Shown: piece after piece, positions 12,207 to 24,075 of the stretch
Layout: each line of letters starts with the position of its first letter
Numbering within the stretch: position 1 is the first letter of the stretch
Assembly: GCA_021613535.1 (NCBI GenBank)
Contig: CP075493.1
Span: forward strand, 3,906,001-3,970,000
DNA: 64,000 nucleotides
Origin: Adineta vaga
Lineage: Eukaryota; Rotifera
Direction: 5' to 3'
Position numbers and translations under genes: made by a program
Notes under the pieces: model-generated
Told to the model about the DNA's origin: nothing
Databases searched by the model: none
Seen by the model: the letters and a program-made list of their open reading frames with translations, nothing else

Positions 12207-13502
12207 GTTTCTGTAAGATGCGAACGAGAGAATGAATGATGAAAATGTGTATTCCTGTTATCTAAATAGTCGTAAAACGTTTCTAGACGCTCAAATAAAT
12301 TAAAACTACAATCTATTTTCAAGAAGAAACAAACATCTTAAATATCTCTCTCCTTCTATTCTCTCTCTCTCTCTCTCTCTTTCTTTCTGTGTCTTTTCTA
12401 TTCTTATGAAAATGCATTATATTCGATATTGTATAGGCGTGACATGACAATCTAATGAGATATTTTTTGCTATTTGAATAGAAAGCATCTTTGAAGATTT
12501 TAATGGATATTAATGTTTTGCTCTTTTTCAACTATTGAGTATGTATGTGCAAGGCTACTTTGAAATAAAATATATATATACATGAAGAGATTTTATTTCG
12601 AAGTGATATGCTGTTAGAACAGAATGTTGGAAAGTAAAACTTCTTAAAAATTATTGGTGAAATTAGAGAGAATTCATTTCAATTTCTCTCACATTGGTTA
12701 ATGAGTGATTACTTTTTAGTCTATCGATAGTATTCTATAGATGAATCAAGTACAATCGAAGTATACGATAGAAAAATTAGGTTTTCTATGTCCCTATTTG
12801 ATATGCTCATCGAATAGGAAAAGACAATGCTATATTAACATATACGGAACAGAGGCAAAGATTGTGCCTAAGTACATTCGAAATCAAAATTCAGATTCCG
12901 TATGATCAGAATATTGTATGAAGTTGTTCAGAACTCTAGAGAAGACGTTTTTCTTAACGAAGAATGATCTCTTTTGATTGATAATAAACGGATCAAGTTT
13001 TCTCAATAAAATATCAATTTCGACTCCATAAACTTTACCACAAATGTAGTGTTCATTGAGATATAGTAGGAAAAAAAAAGATTGACAAACGTCATCTTTT
13101 TATTCGTTGATTCTTTTGTGAACTATATATTTTCTCTCATTTACTCAAGAAAAAAAATGTATAACAACTTTGAGATCAAAGTAGTAAAATATATTTTACT
13201 TAAAAGAAAAGTAGATTTGAACTACAAGTGTGCTTCTTCTTCTTCTTCTTTCACATCTATTTCCATCCTCGAATGAAATAGATACAAAAATTATTGTTGC
13301 TTTATCAATGGGTCATTTTTGCACTTGAAATTTTAATCTTTGTTAAATATTGTTTTAACGCTTTCAGAAAAAATGTAATATCTCAATTGAATAGATATAT
13401 TCTTTAAATTATGTTATAAGTTTTATTTATATCAAAAAAATGAAAAAAAAATCGAAAAGAAAAGAAAATGATCATTCTAGAATATGTTCACTGTTCTCAA
13501 TA
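12207..13502. other. Intergenic region with CT microsatellite
   Basis: Upstream region of the peptide precursor and 3' flank of the membrane-protein gene. The only notable element is a CT/CTTT microsatellite at about 12361-12390. No exon is supported. Confidence 0.45.
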
Positions 13503-15693
13503 TTAAACATCATGTGTAAGACTTGTTGGTGAAGATGTTGATGGGAGAAAAACTTGATAAATATTCTGATCAGATTTTTGATTATGAACTGTTTGAGTTG
13601 GTATTATATATTGTAATGTACTGTAACTAGTCGATTCTAAATATTCTTTATCATAAGGTGATTTACCCATGAAACTATTTCGTTTTGTTGAAACATGTTC
13701 CATCGTTTGATTTGTTCGTTGATAACCAGAACGAATAGCTTGACGAAATGAATTTGTACGATAAATAGGAGAAAAGATTTCGTCTTGACTTTCGTTGGGT
13801 AATTGATAGATTTGATTCGATAAGGAAGTTTTCCGTTGTTGTTGTTGTTGCTGTTGCTGTTGATGATGAATAGGAGACATATAAATTGCAGATGATGGAG
13901 TAACAGATAATGATGAAAGAGATTTTTCTGCTATTACACGACGATGTTTTTGTCGTTGACGTACCCAACAGAATGCACCTATCAAAACAAGAATAGATGT
14001 TCCAAGAAGACCCGCAATTATGCCAAGAGCAATTCGAAGACGTAAATCAGTTGAACTATATATACATAAGAAAAAGACATGATCAATATTCAAGAAAAAA
14101 GTTTTCAATATTTACTCATTGGAATCATTTGTTTTCGTCGTTGTTATAACAAGATTATCAATGCATTGATTATTCGAACAAGTTTGCCCATATGGACATC
14201 GACGAATAGTATCAAAAGTTGTACAATTAATTGAATTAACAGGTAATTCACAAACATAAGAATTATTTCGTTGAATTTTTAGTGTATCACTTGGACAAAT
14301 ACATAGATAATTGTTTGTTGAATTACACCATGAGACACAACGTGTAGGAAATATACTACAATTACTTGTATTTAATGTATCAGCACAATAAAATGAATTT
14401 GAATACGAAACAAGAGAATTTGCTGAAAGACAAGTACATGTCAATGATGTTGGAGAACAAGTTGTTAAAGATGATGAGCCACAATTATCAGTCGAAGGAT
14501 TGCAGGTAGTTCCTAGAAAGAAGAAAATAATCAATAACAAGTTTTCAAGGTTATTTGAGAGTTGAAGTATCTCTACTGATGTTCACATCAAAATAAAACA
14601 GAAAGATCTTCAAATTCTAATTCAATAGTAATGTAGTAGAAAAGATTGATTTCCGAGAACTTATCTCTATTATTCATTATAATCAACCAAATATCGAAAA
14701 ATTTGATGTTAATTACTCTAAAAGAAAACTCCTAGAAAGACTAAATCAAGTTTTTCAATTCTACTTGATAAATTACAAAAAAAAGAAGAGTTATTATTTC
14801 CGTTCAACTTCAAGGACATGTCGAATAGTTTTTTTTATATACTTTTCAATGCCATTGTCTAAGTGAATTTGTTCTTTAGTTGAAATATACATTTTTTTCT
14901 CTCTTCTTCTCAATAACAAAACAAAACATATTTATATCACAATGAAATGTAATATTTGTTTCTTAATCCCATCAAACCATCAATTGTATGGCTGTTTTTG
15001 TTCACATTTAATAAAAAAAACGTACATCTAACATGTATCATCATTGATATGTAAATCTTGTCTGTATACCTTGAGCGACTGCCCGTCTATGAGAAACTTA
15101 CCAACAGGTTTTTCATAATCAATTTGAATATCAAAAATTGTCTGAGGATCAGTTATAAATAGACCATTATTAATTGAACAGTTCGTTAATTGATATCGTC
15201 CTTGTTTAAGATATAAACCCATTTGATTGATTTGTATTGAATTTGATGAATAGTTAAATGGTGTTAGTTGAACACGAATTGGTTCGGAATCACGTGATGT
15301 TAATGTTGTACCAGCAACAGTTTTTAATTGACAAGAATGAACAATAGATGCACAATCGAAAAATATGGGAAATGGAACAAGATAAGTTGAGGTAGAAAAT
15401 GGATAGATAAGACCAATTTCAAATATTGAAGATGATAATGGTAATGATAAAAATGTATAACTAGCAGTAAGTTTAATGGATGTATGATTAAGAAATTGAA
15501 ATTGATTCGCAACAGCAGTGTTTGTTAAATATGTATTATTTGCAAATGAACAACCGTACACCAATGTCGGGGTGGATATCGTTGTTGTTGTTTGTTGAGA
15601 ATTTATTGTTTGGATATAGAGGAAAAGAAGAAACACCATAAACATCGCATAGACCATACACCATTGCGACTTGTCACAAAGTAAGAACGACAA
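13503..15693 (-). CDS. Single-pass (type I) membrane protein with Cys-rich ectodomain
   Basis: Three exons (15102-15693, 14116-14512, 13503-14055) join in frame to 513 residues. The start gives a signal peptide (MVYAMFMVFLLFLYIQTINS region). The first extracellular part (about 165 residues) is Thr/Ser-rich with many N-glycosylation sequons. The second is Cys-rich (about 14 cysteines, with repeated C-x-C and short EGF-like spacing, e.g. CPSDTL, CPYGQTC). A single membrane helix follows (LGIIAGLLGTSILVLIGAFC), then a basic stop-transfer segment and a cytoplasmic tail with nine consecutive Gln. A strong GTAAGT donor after codon 197 lets the reading frame avoid a stop further on. I do not recognise the family; a lineage-restricted adhesion or receptor protein is plausible. 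Confidence 0.7.
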
Positions 15694-18600
15694 AATCAGA
15701 TGTCTGAAATTGATGTAGCTCAGTTAAACCAAGACAAAGAAAGAGAAAGAGAGAAGAAACGAAGGAAGAAGTATATTTATGTCACTCGGTATGCATCATC
15801 AAGACAGAAGGAAAGAGAATGCATGCATGCGAAACACATTTTAACAGAGCAAAGCATCTAATCGATGAAAAAGAACAAAAGAATCTTAGCTTCCTTCTCT
15901 CCCTGTCTTTTATTGCTCTATTTCATTACATGAACATTTTTTTCTAATTAAATTCATTAATTAAAACTATTCCATAAGAAAGAAAATCGATATGTCAATC
16001 TTACCTTTTTAAAACATCTGCAAGTATTTTAAAATTAATTGAAAGTAAATCAGAAGAGAAAGAAAAAACGAAATTTCATATAAGATTGAAAATGTTTGAT
16101 ATATTAACTAGTATACTTCGCATGCAAACACTTCGAAATCATATATATATATATATTAAAAAAAAGTAATCAATTATCAAGTATCTTCTTTCTAGTAAAT
16201 ACATTAAAAAATAACACTCACTTGTAAAAGATTCTACGGCACAAGTTCACTGTATGTAGACATAGTTGATCTAATTATATAAGCGATTTTGTTCTATACA
16301 ACAATGATCAAATCGAATCTATTCCCTGTCTCACATAAATGTGTGAACGGATACTTTCGTTATCGATTTATTCAGTTTGAGGTAAGACTGATTATAATCG
16401 TTAGGTAAAAAAAACATATGTATGATCTCTTCTCTAATCTTGACAAGATTACCTTAGTTTGTCTCTCTCGCTTTCTCTCATTAGTAAATACTTTTCTCTT
16501 CCGATCAATCGTTTCGATTTTTTTACATTTCTCTTTGTATACCTGACTGAACTTGGTTGGTGATTATACCAATATCGTTTATGAAGAGAGCCGCCACGAG
16601 TGTTAGTAGTGCGACTAATTTCATGTGTCAATATTTGCCAATGAACATTTATATTTCTATATATAAGTGGTTAATTCGAATAACACATGTATATACACAT
16701 GAACGCTTCCAGCTATTTATCAATATTCCAATTCGTCTTATGAAAGCATATACTCATTTTTTCTCTCGTTGTCATCGCTCTTTTTTTTCTGTCTTTTGTT
16801 TCCTGTAATAGAGCCACGCGCCATGATTGATGTGGCACATACTTCGTAATTATTCCATAATGACTTTCAAAATATGTGTATTCAAAAGTGTGATTACGTA
16901 TTACCTTGATACCATATGTTCCCATGAAAAGTTAAAGAAGAAAGAAATGATGAGATCTATTGTTTGAACATTGATTCAATGAATATTTTATTTTTCTATT
17001 CTTATATAGAAGAGACGGAAAAAATCGTTCACTTCCAGTGTCAATAGAAAAAAAAATGACGACAACGAGGAGAAGAATTCACCATTAAAGATTCAAGTGT
17101 CTTTGACGCTTTTTTATGTTCTATCTATCTCGATTTCTTTTCTTCTCTTTTACAAATAATCAATATTAAGAAAAAGAATCGAGTATACACACACATATGC
17201 ATACATTTCTTTGAGACTAAATGTACAATTGTTTATGCTCGAGAGACCAGTTGAAAAGTATGTTTAGGGTATTGTTTGATGTTAAAATATTCACACACAT
17301 AGTATGAATGTCGAACAATGAAAGTGGACACTTGTCGTTTTGTTATACATATATATATACAAATACGAGTAGAAGAACTAATGAAATCAAAGAACAATAT
17401 ATATATATATCATATCTTTGTTGCCGAAAGCAAATGTCTAATATATATAGCTATATCTATTCTCTGATTGATGTTTCGGTTTGATATAAAAGAATTGATT
17501 TCATTGACATTGAATTAAATGATAGTGATTGCAATGAGAAAAAGACATAAATCGATCGAAATTTGTTAGTCGATCAAGTTACTAAGTTAAATGGATACAT
17601 CTTATCTTTAATAGCTAGTCAACATATGAATATTACACTAAAAAAGCAAACTTGAAATAAAATGTCTGATAATAGTAGACATCGAATAAACAAGAAGAAG
17701 AAATTTTAATCATCTACCCAATGAAACCTCATTATAACTAGTATAATCATTGTCATGATCATTGGTATCAAATTCCTCTCATAAAAAAGAAACATAAATA
17801 TAATCATTCGATTCTATTGCCTATTACTACATTTAATTGTTATTTGTCGACAGTTGTCCGACTTGACTGTGATACATTTTTCATCTAGTCATATTTTTTC
17901 TGAATTCACTATGCCTGTTGTTCAATGTATGTGTCTTTCTCTCTCTCTCTCACTCAGCAGTAATAACATCTCTTTGGTTTCTGTTACACAGTGAGTGATG
18001 ACGCGAACTACTGTCTATTTGCATTGACATTCAATCTTATTTCTGCTTTCTTTTCTCTATTATTACGATAAGAAATGCGATGAACATGTGCATATAACTG
18101 TGGACTGATTTGATCATTTTCTATATGGTTCATCTTACATATGAAAATGAAAGGTAGCCTATAAACTGCCAAGACTTCCAAGGCTGCTATATATACATAC
18201 AGATGCACACGTGCATGCATATAAATAGCTTCTCGTCGATAATCGAATCAATCGGTGGCAATAGTAATAGTAGACAGTATAAATAATCGACATATATATA
18301 TATATACGTATGTTTCGATGAAGTTATGCAAGTCGTACATATACAGAATATCAAAGAAAAATAAATACGAAGAACGTGCAAGTCAACCTAATATATTGGT
18401 TGATACAATAATCGAAATAAAAAGTGGTATTTGAATCGACTAGATGTTCATATACACGAATATTTCGATAGTATTTTTCTTTCTTTGATCAGAGTAACAA
18501 TAAATTAGTTGATTGATTATTTTACTAGAAAAATAATTCTATATTCTTTTCTAATGATAATATTTCATGTTGATCAAAGAGAAATTAATGAATCGTATTT

Positions 18601-19846
18601 GTCTTAAGATTTTTATTTCTATCAAAACAACACAAGGTTTTCTATCTGTAATTATCGTTTCTCGATAATTAACCATAGATATCTGGTTTCGATCATTGAG
18701 CATTCACAGGAAATATTTGTCTAGATAGAAATGAATCATTTATTATTGAATTTTAAGATCGATATTCATCTAAAATGAATAGACGAAAAGAAAAACATTA
18801 CGAAAGATTTGTAATCAATACAGAACGAGTTAATTATTTCTGTTTTGAATTTCATAGGTTTTTCATTGAAATGATATTCGAGAAGTTTCGATCTTTCGAA
18901 TCAAAGATCATTATTAATGAAAAAAAAAAGAAATCAGATCTTTTGATTTCTTTATGTTAATTTGATGGAAAATAATTGTCAAAAGAAAACCTTGATGAGA
19001 ATATTTACTCGATATCAATATACAATTTTGTTATTTTGTCCAAATATGATGTTTAAACTTGTTTGAATCGTTTCTTTTTTTTTGCGTCAGTTAAATTATA
19101 AGTGATTTATGTCTTTATAGAACAAGTTTAATGAAGAGAAAACTGTTTTCTTCTTTCTTTTTGTTTAAACATGTAGAAATAATTATTAGTGAATAGATTA
19201 TATTGAAATGTTTACTAAATAACAACAAGGTCCTTTTTTTTCTGTCAAAGTGCATGTCTAATTTTATCATTTTCATATGAAAAACAAAAGAAGTAGAGGA
19301 AAAAATGAATGATAATTGTCTTGCTTGATTCTGACAGTGACTAACATCCAATTTCAGTTAGAATGTCATTCTGATTTGACGTAACTAAGGAAAAAAGAAT
19401 TCACTGTGTTATCTATGAATTTCATTCTAAATGAATGGTACATTTAGATAGCATCGTTTTAAGAAGCATTTGAACTATCTCAAGTATTAAAATAATGTTT
19501 TTTGTACATAATCAAATTCTACCGTGTTACAAATATATTTATTTCATCATGAGAATCATCTTTTACCAAACTCACGTGACGTCGACTATGTCATTACGGA
19601 TTTTTTCCAGTATATTCTTCAATGATAATGCATGTTAATGAAGATATAAGATTTATCAGTTTTTGACTTTGAAATAATGAGAAGTTTCTTTTTTATTAAT
19701 AATAACTTGTTGAAAGTAGATGTATTTATGTCTTCTACCGTTAAGAATTGCAGTTTTTAATGTCTATTTTGAGATATAAAAGAAAAACATTTAGCATATT
19801 ATCACTCATAGATCTGAAAATCCATATATTCATTTTGATTTTGCCA
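15694..19846. other. Large non-coding interval
   Basis: About 4 kb with no supported exon. Contents are AT-rich with TA runs (16141-16155, 17398-17410, 18293-18305) and CT runs (17938-17950). Open frames are short and biased to aromatic, Lys and Ile residues. It must include the 5' region of the minus-strand membrane-protein gene and the promoter of the first receptor. An acceptor-like TTGCAG lies at 19748-19753 before the receptor ORF, hinting at a 5' UTR intron. Confidence 0.45.
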
Positions 19847-20893
19847 ATGAATTTTTCCAACGAAGGAACGAATCAAACTTATGTCGATTATTCGAATGAT
19901 GATCAACTCTTTGCTTTTTCCGATATATCATTTTCATATCCTTTTCGATTTTGGTTACTTCTTTCCTTTGATATACCAGCAATTCTATTTACTTTAATCG
20001 TTTTATTTTATCTTCTTACCAATTCAACTCAACGTAAATCCTTACATAATCATACATTTATCATACTTCTTTGTTTGACATTATTCATATTATGCATTGA
20101 TATTCCATTGTATATTAATTATTGTCGATTAGGATATGTTTCACCAGAAAGTCCTTTTATTTGCTATATATGGTGGACTTCTAATGTGCTTTTTAATGGC
20201 ACATCATATCTTTTAATGAGTTTAGCATCAATTGAAAGACATATATTAATATTTCATAGTAGTTGGTTATCAACAAAAATCAAACGATTTTTCTTTCATT
20301 ATTTACCTCATATAATTCTTTTAATCTATAGTTTTACTTTCTATTATCTGGCATTTTTCTTTTCATCATGTGAGAATTATTTTATTTATACAATACCATA
20401 TTGTGCATATCCATGCTATTTTTATCTAACAGAAATGGTTAATTTTTGGGATTTATTCTTTCATGGTGCATTACCACCATTAATTATTACATTATTTAAT
20501 ATTTTTCTTCTTATTCGTGTTATTTATCAAAAACATATTCATCTTCAACAGCCAATTGTCTGGAGAAAACATCGTCGAATGACAATACAAGTTGTCAGCG
20601 TTTCATTCTTATATCTCCTCATTTGTTTTCCAACAATGATTATAACACTATGTAAATTCTTTGGAATTTCAACATTTATTGGCGATGAAATCTTGAAATA
20701 TACATATTTCTTTACTTATTTTATTGGTTTTCTATTACCATATGTTTGTTTAGCAACGTTACCAGAATTACGATTGAAATTGAAGAACATTTTTATCTAT
20801 TCATGGTTATGTAAAAATCCAAATCGTGTGCAACCGTTTCATGATCCAACATTTGCAACTCGAAGAAGACAAACAGTTAATCACGCATGGTAA
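19847..20893 (+). CDS. Rhodopsin-like seven-transmembrane receptor (paralogue 1)
   Basis: Intronless ORF of about 348 residues from the ATG at 19847. An upstream in-frame Met at 19748 would add 33 hydrophobic residues, but the ATG at 19847 leaves a typical N-glycosylated extracellular N-terminus. Seven hydrophobic segments are visible. TM3 ends in ERHILIFH at the DRY position, and extracellular cysteines sit at the start of TM3 and in loop 2. The C-terminus is short and basic. It belongs to a rotifer-expanded class A group with no ligand I can name. It is a tandem paralogue of the gene at 21359 (shared RFWLLL, ERHIL, FHYLP and LP/TxPEL features). Confidence 0.85.
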   Translation: MNFSNEGTNQTYVDYSNDDQLFAFSDISFSYPFRFWLLLSFDIPAILFTLIVLFYLLTNSTQRKSLHNHTFIILLCLTLFILCIDIPLYINYCRLGYVSPESPFICYIWWTSNVLFNGTSYLLMSLASIERHILIFHSSWLSTKIKRFFFHYLPHIILLIYSFTFYYLAFFFSSCENYFIYTIPYCAYPCYFYLTEMVNFWDLFFHGALPPLIITLFNIFLLIRVIYQKHIHLQQPIVWRKHRRMTIQVVSVSFLYLLICFPTMIITLCKFFGISTFIGDEILKYTYFFTYFIGFLLPYVCLATLPELRLKLKNIFIYSWLCKNPNRVQPFHDPTFATRRRQTVNHAW

Positions 20894-21358
20894 ATTTATG
20901 AACACAAAAGAAATATGTACTGAATACTTTAAAAGAATAAGACAAGAGGTATCTCATGCATAATAAATCGATTATCATAGGGCTTCTTGTTTTTTTCAAA
21001 TCTATAAATGGAAAAAAAAAACTATTCTTAATAACATAGCTAAAACTACCGAATGATCTTTTTCAAGAAATAAACTATTGAAACAGAGCAATCAATTCAC
21101 TATTCAACAAATACATAAATTTTGATGAGCGTTTTGCATCAAATGATAAAGTGAAATATATGTCAAAGCAAATCTCATCTACAACATTATATGCTGAAGC
21201 AGAATATTATGATTTAATCTTTGAAGATTATTTACGCTTTTGCTACATTTACATTTAGTTTCAACAAATATATCATACCTAAAGTTTCAGAAAAATAAAA
21301 CGTCATTCGATATCTCATCAAAATGTAGTAAGCATTTGACAATATTTTTAAGAAAAGT
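20894..21358. other. Spacer between tandem receptor paralogues
   Basis: 465 bp of AT-rich sequence between two co-directional receptor genes. It presumably holds the first gene's 3' end and the second gene's promoter. No other feature seen. Confidence 0.5.
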
Positions 21359-22345
21359 ATGGAAATAGATGAAAGTATAAATAATACTGCTTTTAGTAAT
21401 ACGGAAATTTCCTTGTCACGTCCAGTTCGTTTTTGGCTTCTTCTATTTTGTGATATTCCATCTATTATTTGCAGTTTATTACTTCTTCATTATCTAATTT
21501 TTGATCGTATAGCACGAAATGCATTGAATAATCATGTTATTATTCTCGTACTTAGTCTTGGTTTAACAACACAAATAATTGAAATTCCATTCTATTTGGC
21601 ATTTATTGGCAATGAAGGAATTGTGATACCATCTTATCCAGCAACATGTTTATCATGGTGGTTTGTTAGCTTTGGAATGTATAATGGCGGAACATTATTA
21701 ATGGCTTGGGCAGCTTTTGAACGACATATTTTAGTATTTCATTATCAATTAACAGTAACACGACGCAGCCGTTTCTTCATACATTATTTGCCGATTTCAA
21801 TTCTTTTATTGTATATCTTTACTTTTTATATCTATGTTTTATTCTTTTTTCCTTGTGAAAATGCTTATGAATATGAGGTACCTATATGTGGTGCATTTCC
21901 ATGTTATCAACAAGATTCATTTATTGGTATATGGGAATTTATTGTCAATAATATAATTCCAAGTTTATTAGTCGCATTTTTGAGTATGGCTTTACTCATT
22001 CGTGTTATTCGACAAAAACGTCGTCTTAATCAACGTGTTCAATGGGATAAACAACGAAAGATGATTATTCAATTGGCATCATTATCTTTATTGAATATTG
22101 TATTTAATGTTCCATTGAATCTTATATCTCTTGCTCGTCTTTGTGGTCTCCCAGAAGATTATGGTGTTGATGCACAACAATATTTCTATTTTTCATGTTA
22201 TTTCTTAATTTTTCTTTTTCCATTTGTTTGTTTAACTTCCTATTCAGAATTATGTATGAAAGTTAAACGAAAACTTCTTTGTTGTAACAGTCGACCGAAA
22301 ACTAGTACAGTGCGCAGTGCTTGGATTACGAATGATAGACATTGA
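21359..22345 (+). CDS. Rhodopsin-like seven-transmembrane receptor (paralogue 2)
   Basis: Intronless 328-residue receptor. The N-terminus carries an N-glycosylation sequon (NNT). Seven membrane segments start at RFWLLLFCDIPSIICSLLLL. TM3 ends ERHILVFH in place of DRY, Cys pairs are present in the extracellular loops, and the cytoplasmic tail is basic (KVKRKLLCC, with possible palmitoylation cysteines). Closely resembles the gene 465 bp upstream, so this is a local tandem duplication. Ligand unknown. Confidence 0.88.
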   Translation: MEIDESINNTAFSNTEISLSRPVRFWLLLFCDIPSIICSLLLLHYLIFDRIARNALNNHVIILVLSLGLTTQIIEIPFYLAFIGNEGIVIPSYPATCLSWWFVSFGMYNGGTLLMAWAAFERHILVFHYQLTVTRRSRFFIHYLPISILLLYIFTFYIYVLFFFPCENAYEYEVPICGAFPCYQQDSFIGIWEFIVNNIIPSLLVAFLSMALLIRVIRQKRRLNQRVQWDKQRKMIIQLASLSLLNIVFNVPLNLISLARLCGLPEDYGVDAQQYFYFSCYFLIFLFPFVCLTSYSELCMKVKRKLLCCNSRPKTSTVRSAWITNDRH

Positions 22346-22739
22346 ATGGTTTTCTACTTTGAAAATAAAGCATACATTTCGTTGGATCAATTTATTCTAT
22401 CTTTTAATTTGCATTTTAGATACGCATTCAAACAAAATTAGATATGCAACTATTAACTTGTGATGAGAATTTCTGTAATATTTGAGACAAATATCAGCAT
22501 CTATTATCCTGTTGAAGATAAGTACAATTGGCATTGATAAGAAGAAAGGTGTCTATCACTGAATTTTTCATAATTTATCAAACACTGACGTTTACTCTTG
22601 GTTTGTTTAAAAAGTACATTTTTGCAATGTACTTTATGTGAACTATTGATATCCAGACAAAATTATTTTGAGCTGTTTATATTTCATAAATGGATTATAG
22701 GTCTTCTTTGCATATCAATAAAACTACAAAAATATGTCT

Positions 22740-23100
22740 TATTTATTGAATGAAATGAGTTAACATCTATCTCAATTGTACTATCGATGGTTGATACATC
22801 AACAGTTGTATGTATTGTAAATAAATCAGACGTACTGGGAAATAATAAACAAAACAAAAAAACGAAAATTCCAACATTTCAAATAGAAATACTTACACTG
22901 AAGTTACCATAGGTGAGACTGATGATACATATAACAAATCCGTTATTGTTAATTGTACGGTATTTTCTGTATCTTGGTAACTAAGAGCAATAACTTGATT
23001 TAAAACATTCTTTTTTCATTATCAGTTTGATCTTATATATTTAACAATAAATTATCTATTCTATGACATAGGTTTTCTTACATTCAATTCAGTGATAGTT
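22740..23100 (-). pseudogene. Possible gene fragment with one splice junction
   Basis: On the minus strand a stretch ending at a GTAAGTATT donor (about 22895) can join a CCCAG acceptor (about 22838). The joined reading is about 80 Thr/Val/Ser-rich codons that stop near 22690-22740. No upstream exon with a start was found. It may be the tail of a lost gene or chance. Confidence 0.22.
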
Positions 23101-23411
23101 TTTTTACTGTTTTAAATTTATATTTAAAGATATTCTTTCCTTCTTCATACGTAAATAGATGAAATTCTGTCGTTTTCGTAGTTGTGTGCTTTTGATAGAA
23201 TGTTTATAGTTACATTTCAACATTTCGACATGAGAATGTTTTTTGACTTATATTTAATTGAGCAATAAAAATATTGGAATGAGCAATATATATAATGAAT
23301 GAGCGATAATTATACTGAATGAGGGATAATTAGATGAAATGAGCAATAATTGATTTAAATAAAATAATGTATGTATAAAAAGGGCAATAATAATCCGTTC
23401 ATTTGATACAA

Positions 23412-23845
23412 ATGTCTCAATTGAAACGTGTAGCAGACTATATGTCTGATTCTGAAAATGACATGGAAATGCAATCTTCAAGCAATAATGAGGATGAGGG
23501 TGTAGGTAGAGGCGGCGCCAGGATTTTTGCTTTAGGGGGGCTGAGCCTCCCCAAACAAAAATGTTGAGGGGGCTCAGCCCCCGTCAGCTCTCCCCCCCCC
23601 CCATGGCGTCGCCACTAGGTGTGGGTGTGAGGGTAAGGGTGGGTCTGAATATAACAAAGACACCCACATCCAGACCTTGCACCTGTCCATCATTCATGAA
23701 AAACTATATTTGCAAGCACACCGTTGGTATGTCCATTAGATTGAAATATTGCAAACCTCCACCTGGGGCAAAAAATGTAGAAATTGGTACAAAAAGAAAA
23801 AGAGGCAGACCATCGAAAGCAAAAAAAGCTTTATTAATTCAATGA
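23412..23845 (+). pseudogene. SWIM zinc-finger transposon ORF, broken by a MITE
   Basis: The N-terminal piece starts at ATG 23412 (acidic, MSDSENDMEMQSSSNNEDEG). The C-terminal piece reads to 23845 with the CxCx(n)CxH SWIM signature and an AT-hook-like KRKRGRPSK tail. The MITE at 23507-23617 lies between them. Element plus one 8-bp duplication totals 119 bp, and removing that length puts both pieces in one frame of about 105 codons. The ORF was therefore intact before insertion and is now disrupted. Confidence 0.6.
23507..23617. mobile_element. hAT-like MITE, 111 bp
   Basis: The left end TAGAGGCGGCGCCA and the complement of the right end, TAGTGGCGACGCCA, match at 12 of 14 positions. Flanking 8-bp direct repeats are GGTGTAGG (23499-23506) and GGTGTGGG (23618-23625), one mismatch apart. 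An 8-bp duplication and TAG-type ends fit hAT superfamily MITEs. The interior is strikingly GC-rich for this window, with internal inverted GGGGCTGAGCC/GGCTCAGCCCC repeats and a poly-C run. It is inserted in the SWIM ORF. Confidence 0.72.
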
Positions 23846-24075
23846 TTAGTTATATATATTCCATTTTTCTTTTTTTTTCTTGCCAATTGTAAAGAAAAAT
23901 AATTTCGTTTTTTCCTTTTTTGTTGCTCAAGTATGAAATTAATATTGTTATGTAATAAACTATTTATTGTTCATTTAATATTATAAAATTGCTCAGATAA
24001 TGTTTTCTTATTGCTCGAAAGTTACTGCTAAATCATGTTTTAATTATTGCTCATTCCAATATTTTTATTTCTCAA

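Larger units (their letters stand above)
23258..24075. mobile_element. DNA transposon with terminal inverted repeats, MULE-like, non-autonomous
   Basis: The ends are inverted repeats of about 31 bp with one mismatch: left TTGAGCAATAAAAATATTGG onward from 23258, right its complement ending at 24075. Inside each end the motif GAGCAATAA is reiterated at about 20-bp spacing. The interior encodes a short protein with a SWIM zinc finger (CTCPSF...CKH), a domain typical of Mutator-like and related transposases. The interior is too short for a catalytic core, so this is probably an internal-deletion derivative. I could not identify a convincing target-site duplication. Confidence 0.68.

Noticed and set aside
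16449-16925. Cluster of short frames on both strands
   Set aside because: No start context, conserved motif or splice partner; treated as non-coding upstream sequence.
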